DNA from: Thermoplasmata archaeon
Lineage (GTDB): Archaea > Thermoplasmatota > Thermoplasmata > Lutacidiplasmatales > UBA184
DNA length: 9,100 nucleotides
Direction: 5' to 3'
NCBI GenBank assembly: GCA_030039825.1
Contig: JASHUV010000045.1
Coordinates: 1-9,100, forward strand
How positions within the stretch are numbered: the stretch's first letter is position 1; each line of letters starts with the position of its first letter. The notes beneath the pieces are model-generated. The model made no database searches and was not told the DNA's origin. It worked only from the letters and a program-made list of their open reading frames with translations. The translations under genes were made by a program, and so were the position numbers. Positions 5,226 to 9,100 of this stretch are shown here, piece by piece.

Positions 5226-7352
5226 ATGGCCGAGGGTCATCGTCTCGACGAGCTCTTTCGGCCCCGATCGGTCATCGTCGTCGGCGCCTCGGACCGGCTC
5301 GGCACGGTGGGGGCGAGCGTGTTCCGCAACATCCTCGCCTCGAACTTCCGCGGCGTCGCCTATCCGGTGAACCCGTCGTGGCGCTCGGTGAGCGGGGTGC
5401 GATGCTACCCGAGGATCGCGGACGTCCCGGAACCCGCGGACCTCGGGGTGGTGATCGTACCGGCCCCGTCCGTACCGCCGGTCATCGACGAGCTCGCCGA
5501 GCGCGGCGTCCGCGGGGTGGTGGTGATCTCCTCCGGGTTCCGGGAGGTCGGAGGGGACGGCGCGGCCCGGGAGTCCGATCTCCTGGCCCGGGCCCGCCGG
5601 CACGGGATGTCCCTCGTGGGACCCAACTGCTTCGGCCTCTTCACGACGGACCCGGAGGTCCGGCTCAACGCGACGTTCAGCGCGAGCCTCCCGCCGGCCG
5701 GGAACGTCGCCTTCGTCTCCCAGAGCGGCGCGCTCGGCGCGGGCATCCTCGCCTACGCCGCGACGCAGCGGATCGGCTTCTCCCGCTTCGTCTCCGTCGG
5801 GAACCGGGCCGGGATCGACGAGTGCGATCTCCTCGAGGCCCTCGCGGACGACGAGCGGACCGGGGTGATCCTGCTCTACCTCGAAGGTCTCGCGGACGGG
5901 CGGCGTTTCCTCGAGGCGGCCCGCCGCGTGACCTCGGAGAAGCCGGTCCTCGTCCTCAAGAGCGGGCGGACCGCGGCCGGGGAGCAGGCGGCACGGAGCC
6001 ACACCGGCTCGCTCGCCCGCTCCGGCCGGGATCGGCTGTACGACGCCCTGTTCGAGCAGGCCGGGGTCCTCCGGCTCGACACCCTCGGCGACCTGTTCCG
6101 TTCGGCCAAGGCGTTCGCGTCCGGGATCCGCATGGAAGGGAGCCGGGTCGCCGTCCTCACGAACTCCGGCGGGCCGGGCATCGTCGCCGCCGACGCCGCG
6201 GTCCGGTCGGGTCTGGAGCTGCCCTCCCCGAGCCCGGCGGCGCGGGAGCGGCTCGCCGCCTTGCTGCCGTCGATCGCGGCCCTCGGCAATCCGGTCGACA
6301 CGACCGCGGACATCGGGGAGCGTCCGTACCGCGACGCTCTCGAGGTCCTCCTCGCCGAGGACTCGGTGGACGGGGCCCTCGTCATCGCCACCCCGACAGG
6401 GACGATCACGGCGGCCACGGTCGTCGACGCGGTCCTCGACGCCCATCGACGTTCGCCGAAGGCCCTCGTCGCCTGCCTGTTCGGCGTGGCCGATCTGTCG
6501 CGGGACATGGAGCGCCTCGACGAGGGCGGGGTCCCGGCGTTCACCTTCCCGGAAGAGGCGGTCGCCGCGCTCGGCATCCTCGCCCGCTACCGGGCCTGGC
6601 GGGTCCGGCCCCGGACCGAGGTGCGGACCTTCCCGGTCGACCGGGCCGCGGCCGACGCCACCATCGAGGCGGCCCGCCGATCGGGAGCGACGGTCCTCCC
6701 CGAATACGCCGCCCGGTCGCTCCTCGCGGCCTACGGCGTACGGTTCCCGACGGCCGCCCGCGCGACGACCGTCGAGGAGGCCGTACGGGCCTCGGGGAGG
6801 ATCGGCTACCCGGTGGTCCTCAAGGTCGTCTCCCCGGACCTCTCGCACAAGACCGATGTCGGGGGGGTCGCGGTGGGGATCCCCTCGCCGGAGGCGCTCC
6901 GTTCGGCCTACGTCCGGATGGACGCCGCCGTCCGATCGGCCGCTCCCGCGGCGCGTCTCGAGGGCTACGAGGTCCAGCAACAGGTGGTCGGCGGGAAGGA
7001 GCTCCTCGTCGGGATCCAGCGCGACCCGGACTTCGGTCCGATCGTGGTCGTCGGCATGGGCGGCATCTACGTCGAGCTCCTCCGGGACGTGACGTTCCGG
7101 CTCGCTCCCCTCGTGACCCGCTCCGCCGAGAGGATGATCGCGTCGATCGCGGCCTACCCGCTCCTCACGGGCGTCCGGGGGGAGCGAGCGAGCGACCTCG
7201 CCGCCCTCGAGGAGGTCATCGAGCGGATCTCCCAGCTCGCCGTCGAACGCCCCGAGATCGCCGAGCTCGACGTCAACCCGCTGCTCGTCCTGGAGGCGGG
7301 GCAGGGCGCGGTCGCCGTCGACGCCCGGATCGTCCTGAGCCCGCCCGGCTGA
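5226..7352 (+). CDS. acd: ADP-forming acyl-CoA synthetase (acetate-CoA ligase, ADP-forming), fused alpha-beta chain
   Basis: The enzyme converts acyl-CoA, ADP and phosphate to the free acid, CoA and ATP, the main substrate-level phosphorylation route in acetate-forming archaea. The product has 708 residues, normal for a fused alpha-beta form. Residues 8-105 are the CoA-binding Rossmann domain (LFRPRSVIVVGASDRLGTVG). Residues about 150-460 are the two succinyl-CoA-ligase-like domains, with the phosphate loop SQSGALGAG (165-173) and catalytic H259 in AARSHTGSLA. Residues about 475-705 are the ATP-grasp (beta) part, with YPVVLKVVSP (528-537), HKTDVGGV (541-548), GIQRDPDFGP (596-605) and LDVNPLLV (681-688). 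H541 probably matches the second phosphorylated histidine known in the beta subunit. No acetyltransferase domain follows, so it is not a Pat-type lysine acetyltransferase. The acid substrate (acetate, branched or aromatic) cannot be told from sequence. It converges on the CBS gene, 19 nt away. Confidence 0.95.
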   Translation: MAEGHRLDELFRPRSVIVVGASDRLGTVGASVFRNILASNFRGVAYPVNPSWRSVSGVRCYPRIADVPEPADLGVVIVPAPSVPPVIDELAERGVRGVVVISSGFREVGGDGAARESDLLARARRHGMSLVGPNCFGLFTTDPEVRLNATFSASLPPAGNVAFVSQSGALGAGILAYAATQRIGFSRFVSVGNRAGIDECDLLEALADDERTGVILLYLEGLADGRRFLEAARRVTSEKPVLVLKSGRTAAGEQAARSHTGSLARSGRDRLYDALFEQAGVLRLDTLGDLFRSAKAFASGIRMEGSRVAVLTNSGGPGIVAADAAVRSGLELPSPSPAARERLAALLPSIAALGNPVDTTADIGERPYRDALEVLLAEDSVDGALVIATPTGTITAATVVDAVLDAHRRSPKALVACLFGVADLSRDMERLDEGGVPAFTFPEEAVAALGILARYRAWRVRPRTEVRTFPVDRAAADATIEAARRSGATVLPEYAARSLLAAYGVRFPTAARATTVEEAVRASGRIGYPVVLKVVSPDLSHKTDVGGVAVGIPSPEALRSAYVRMDAAVRSAAPAARLEGYEVQQQVVGGKELLVGIQRDPDFGPIVVVGMGGIYVELLRDVTFRLAPLVTRSAERMIASIAAYPLLTGVRGERASDLAALEEVIERISQLAVERPEIAELDVNPLLVLEAGQGAVAVDARIVLSPPG

Positions 7353-7359
7353 ACCGGGC
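7343..7359. terminator. Small GC hairpin at the convergent gene junction
   Basis: GCCCGG (7343-7348) and CCGGGC (7354-7359) form a perfect 6-bp stem around a 5-nt loop that includes most of the synthetase stop codon. It sits in the junction between two converging genes. No T-run follows in either direction, and such short GC stems are frequent by chance here, so a terminator role is only possible. Confidence 0.25.
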
Positions 7360-7371
7360 CCGCGAGGGCGC

Positions 7372-7932
7372 TCAGATGTCGGCGAACGGGTCCGGGGGGC
7401 GACGCCCTCGGGCCGAGCGGCGGCCCCCCGGATGGAGCCGGCCGCGGCGGGACCGACCGCGGCCCCGGGCGAGCGTCGCGAGGTCGGACTTCGTCAGGAG
7501 GCCGACGACGCGGCCGCCCGGACCGACGACCGGGAGTCGATCCACCGAGGCCCGGGCCATGAGCTCCGCCGCGTCCTTCGGCGTCGCGTCCGGGGCGATC
7601 GTGACGACCCGTCGCGTCATGATCTCGCGGACCCGCCCCCGTCGGAGCCGGTCCCGGCACTGATCGAGCAGGCTCCGGCCCTTCGCGGGACGCGAGGCGA
7701 GGACCAGGTCGAGGAGCCCGCGGGGGGTCCCGATCCCCGCCGATCGCGCGAGGGTCCGGTAGATATCGCGCTCGCTGAGGATCCCGACCAGCCGTCCGTC
7801 CTCCCCGACGACCGGCAGGCCCGAGATGTGGAACTCCCGCAACGTCAGGGCGGCCTCCTCGAGCCGGGCGGCGGGGCGCACGGTGAGGGCGGGGGTGGAC
7901 ATGATCTCCGCGACCGAGGTCAAGGTCTCCAT
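7372..7932 (-). CDS. Two-CBS-domain (Bateman module) protein with basic tail
   Basis: The 186-residue product has two CBS domains. CBS 1 covers about 5-62 (VAEIMSTPALTV, ISGLPVVGEDGRLVGILSERDI) and CBS 2 about 102-156 (VREIMTRRVVTIAPDAT, VDRLPVVGPGGRVVGLLTKSDL). They are joined by a 40-residue polar linker. Both carry the G-h-h-(S/T)-x-x-D end motif (S53/D56 and T147/D150) that contacts ribose and phosphate in nucleotide-binding members, so AMP, ADP, ATP or a similar ligand is likely. There is no fused enzyme or channel domain, so it probably regulates another protein. Residues about 157-180 form a tail dense in Arg and Gly that could bind nucleic acid or a partner, or could simply be disordered. 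It is convergent with the synthetase gene and divergent from the alcohol dehydrogenase gene. An AT-containing patch 27 nt upstream of ATG 7932 suggests a leaderless mRNA. Confidence 0.92.
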   Translation of the reverse strand: METLTSVAEIMSTPALTVRPAARLEEAALTLREFHISGLPVVGEDGRLVGILSERDIYRTLARSAGIGTPRGLLDLVLASRPAKGRSLLDQCRDRLRRGRVREIMTRRVVTIAPDATPKDAAELMARASVDRLPVVGPGGRVVGLLTKSDLATLARGRGRSRRGRLHPGGRRSARGRRPPDPFADI

Positions 7933-7954
7933 GGTGCGGCTCGGGCGTCCGCCC

Positions 7955-7964
7955 GCTCAAAGGC
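7955..7964 (-). promoter_or_regulatory. Possible TATA-like box of the CBS gene
   Basis: The minus strand reads GCCTTTGAGC, centred about 27 nt before ATG 7932. The match is weak, but the spacing agrees with the other leaderless genes here, and it is the only AT-containing patch at this distance. Confidence 0.35.
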
Positions 7965-7991
7965 CCGGCGTCAAGTCCGGTTGACGAAGCG

Positions 7992-8001
7992 AACAAAATC
8001 C
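7992..8001 (+). promoter_or_regulatory. TATA-like box of the alcohol dehydrogenase gene
   Basis: AACAAAATCC, the most A-rich stretch in this 89-bp divergent intergenic region, is centred about 26 nt before ATG 8022. No Shine-Dalgarno site lies between (the sequence just before the ATG is CGTCCCCACC), so translation is probably leaderless. Confidence 0.55.
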
Positions 8002-8021
8002 CCGGACGCGACGTCCCCACC

Positions 8022-9071
8022 ATGCGGGCCTTCGTGATGAAGCGGATCGGGGAGGTGGGCGTGATGGAGAAGCCGGTCCCCACGCCGGGGCCGAACGACG
8101 CCATCGTACGGACGACGGCCGCGCTCATCTGCACGTCGGACAGCCACACCGTCCGCGGCGCGATCGGACCTCGGGAGAACCTCACCCTCGGCCACGAGTC
8201 GGTCGGGGTGATCGCGGCGCTCGGTGACGCCGTCACCGGCCTGCGGATCGGGCAGCGGGTCGCGGTGAACGCGATCACGCCCTGCTACGTCTGCGAGAAC
8301 TGTCTCCGGGGATTCACCTCCCAGTGCACGGAGTCGCTCGGGGGCTGGAAGTTCGCGAACGTCAAGGACGGTGCGATGGCCGAGTACTTCCACGTGAACC
8401 AGGCCGTCGCGAACCTGGCGCCGATCCCCGACTCCGTCCCGGACGAAGCGGCCGTCTACACCTGCGACATGATGTCGACCGGCTTCATGGCGGCCGAGCA
8501 CGCGCAGATCCCGCTCGGGGGCACCGTCGCCGTCTTCGCCGCCGGTCCGGTCGGTCTCATGGCGATCCAGGGGGCGAAGCTCCTCGGCGCGGGATGGGTC
8601 GCGGCGGTCGAGAGCGTCCCGCGGCGCCAGGAGCTCGCCCGCCGGTTCGGCGCGGACGAGGTCATCGACTTCACCCGCGGGGACCCGGTCGCCACGATCC
8701 GCGAGCGGACCGGGGGCGCGGGGGTGGACGCGGCCATCGAGGCCCTGGGGAGCGAAGCGACGTTCATGAACTGCGTCCGGGCGACCCGTCCCGGCGGCAC
8801 GATCTCGAACGTCGGCTACCACGGGGAGGGCGACTACGTCCGGATCCCCCGGCTCGACTGGGGGGTCGGGATGAACGACAAGACGATCCGGACCGGGCTC
8901 TGCCCGGGCGGTCGCGAGCGAATGTCCCGCCTCCTGCGCTTCCTCGCATCGGGCCGCCTCGACCCGACGGTGATGACGACGCACCGTTTCGCGTTCTCGG
9001 AGATCGAGGCCGCGTTCCGGATGATGGACCGGAAAGAGGACGGGATCATCAAGCCCCTGATCCGGTTCTGA
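8022..9071 (+). CDS. Zinc-dependent medium-chain alcohol dehydrogenase, similar to thermophilic secondary-alcohol dehydrogenases
   Basis: The 349-residue MDR enzyme should interconvert alcohols and ketones or aldehydes with a nicotinamide cofactor. Catalytic zinc ligands are C37, H58 with E59 (GHES) and D149 (CDMMSTGF); S39 and H42 (CTSDSHTV) fit the proton relay. A structural zinc lobe is present as C88-x2-C91-x2-C94-x7-C102. The Rossmann loop is AAGPVG (173-178). Segments such as GAIGPREN, LGGWKFANVKDG, PDEAAVYTCDMMSTGF, GLCPGGRERM and the IIKPL end closely recall Thermoanaerobacter and Clostridium NADP-dependent secondary-alcohol dehydrogenases. At the end of the second Rossmann strand the sequence is AAVESVP, with E197 where those enzymes have glycine, which suggests NAD(H). 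It is divergent from the CBS gene and ends 29 nt before the window edge. The physiological substrate is unknown. Confidence 0.95.
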   Translation: MRAFVMKRIGEVGVMEKPVPTPGPNDAIVRTTAALICTSDSHTVRGAIGPRENLTLGHESVGVIAALGDAVTGLRIGQRVAVNAITPCYVCENCLRGFTSQCTESLGGWKFANVKDGAMAEYFHVNQAVANLAPIPDSVPDEAAVYTCDMMSTGFMAAEHAQIPLGGTVAVFAAGPVGLMAIQGAKLLGAGWVAAVESVPRRQELARRFGADEVIDFTRGDPVATIRERTGGAGVDAAIEALGSEATFMNCVRATRPGGTISNVGYHGEGDYVRIPRLDWGVGMNDKTIRTGLCPGGRERMSRLLRFLASGRLDPTVMTTHRFAFSEIEAAFRMMDRKEDGIIKPLIRF

Positions 9072-9100
9072 CGGGACCCCCCCCGGGACGGACGGCGATG

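Noticed and set aside
5040..6980. 646-codon minus-strand open frame across the acyl-CoA synthetase
   Set aside because: The composition is Arg/Gly/Asp/Glu rich with no recognisable domain, and the plus strand encodes a full, motif-complete enzyme.
5042..7663. 873-codon plus-strand frame overlapping the synthetase in another frame
   Set aside because: It is an Arg/Gly/Pro-rich shadow of the true frame, and it also runs across the convergent junction into the CBS gene.
9072..9090. C-run and flanking GGGAC repeats after the alcohol dehydrogenase as a terminator
   Set aside because: It forms no convincing stem and has no T-run. Archaeal termination usually needs a T-rich stretch.
9098..9100. 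ATG at the very end of the window as the start of another gene
   Set aside because: Only three bases are visible, so no coding claim can be made.

Overview
This is a very GC-rich window with compact intergenic regions that reads as archaeal chromosome. Three things point to Archaea. Several genes carry a TATA-like AT-rich patch 24-28 nt upstream of the start codon, which is the spacing of leaderless archaeal transcripts. The proteins include families that are mainly or typically archaeal: a DUF981 membrane protein, a DUF835-like module in a response regulator, and a fused ADP-forming acyl-CoA synthetase. There is no bacterial -35/-10 pattern or T-tract terminator. The mix of DUF835, DUF981 and a GC content near 70% would suit a high-GC member of Thermoplasmatota, but that placement is inference.

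Left half, minus strand (1-4019): four genes read leftward. From upstream to downstream they are a cytosolic PAS-PAS histidine kinase (2565-4019), a small SRPBCC-fold protein (1984-2424), a six-helix DUF981 membrane protein (967-1704) and a response regulator that runs off the left edge (1-861). Separate promoter-like patches precede at least three of them, so they look like a gene cluster rather than one operon. The kinase has an NtrB-like H-box and the regulator an NtrC-like receiver, so they may be partners. The regulator's output half is a DUF835-like segment followed by a winged-helix domain, not a bacterial AAA+ module.

Middle (4020-5225): a 190-bp divergent promoter region leads to a short plus-strand gene for a stand-alone GyrI-like ligand-binding protein (4211-4699). 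It is followed by about 525 bp in which I see no convincing gene.

Right half (5226-9100): a complete single-chain ADP-forming acyl-CoA synthetase (5226-7352, +) converges on a two-CBS-domain protein (7372-7932, -). That gene shares an 89-bp divergent promoter region with a zinc-dependent alcohol dehydrogenase (8022-9071, +). The dehydrogenase resembles Thermoanaerobacter/Clostridium secondary-alcohol dehydrogenases but keeps a structural zinc lobe and carries an acidic residue where those enzymes read NADP phosphate. Together the right half suggests oxidation of alcohols or carbonyls and energy recovery from acyl-CoA, with an adenylate-sensing CBS protein nearby. The metabolic link is inferred from proximity only.

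I found no CRISPR array, tRNA, rRNA, transposon or defence system. The most distinctive items are the regulator architecture, the leaderless promoter pattern and the unusual alcohol dehydrogenase.
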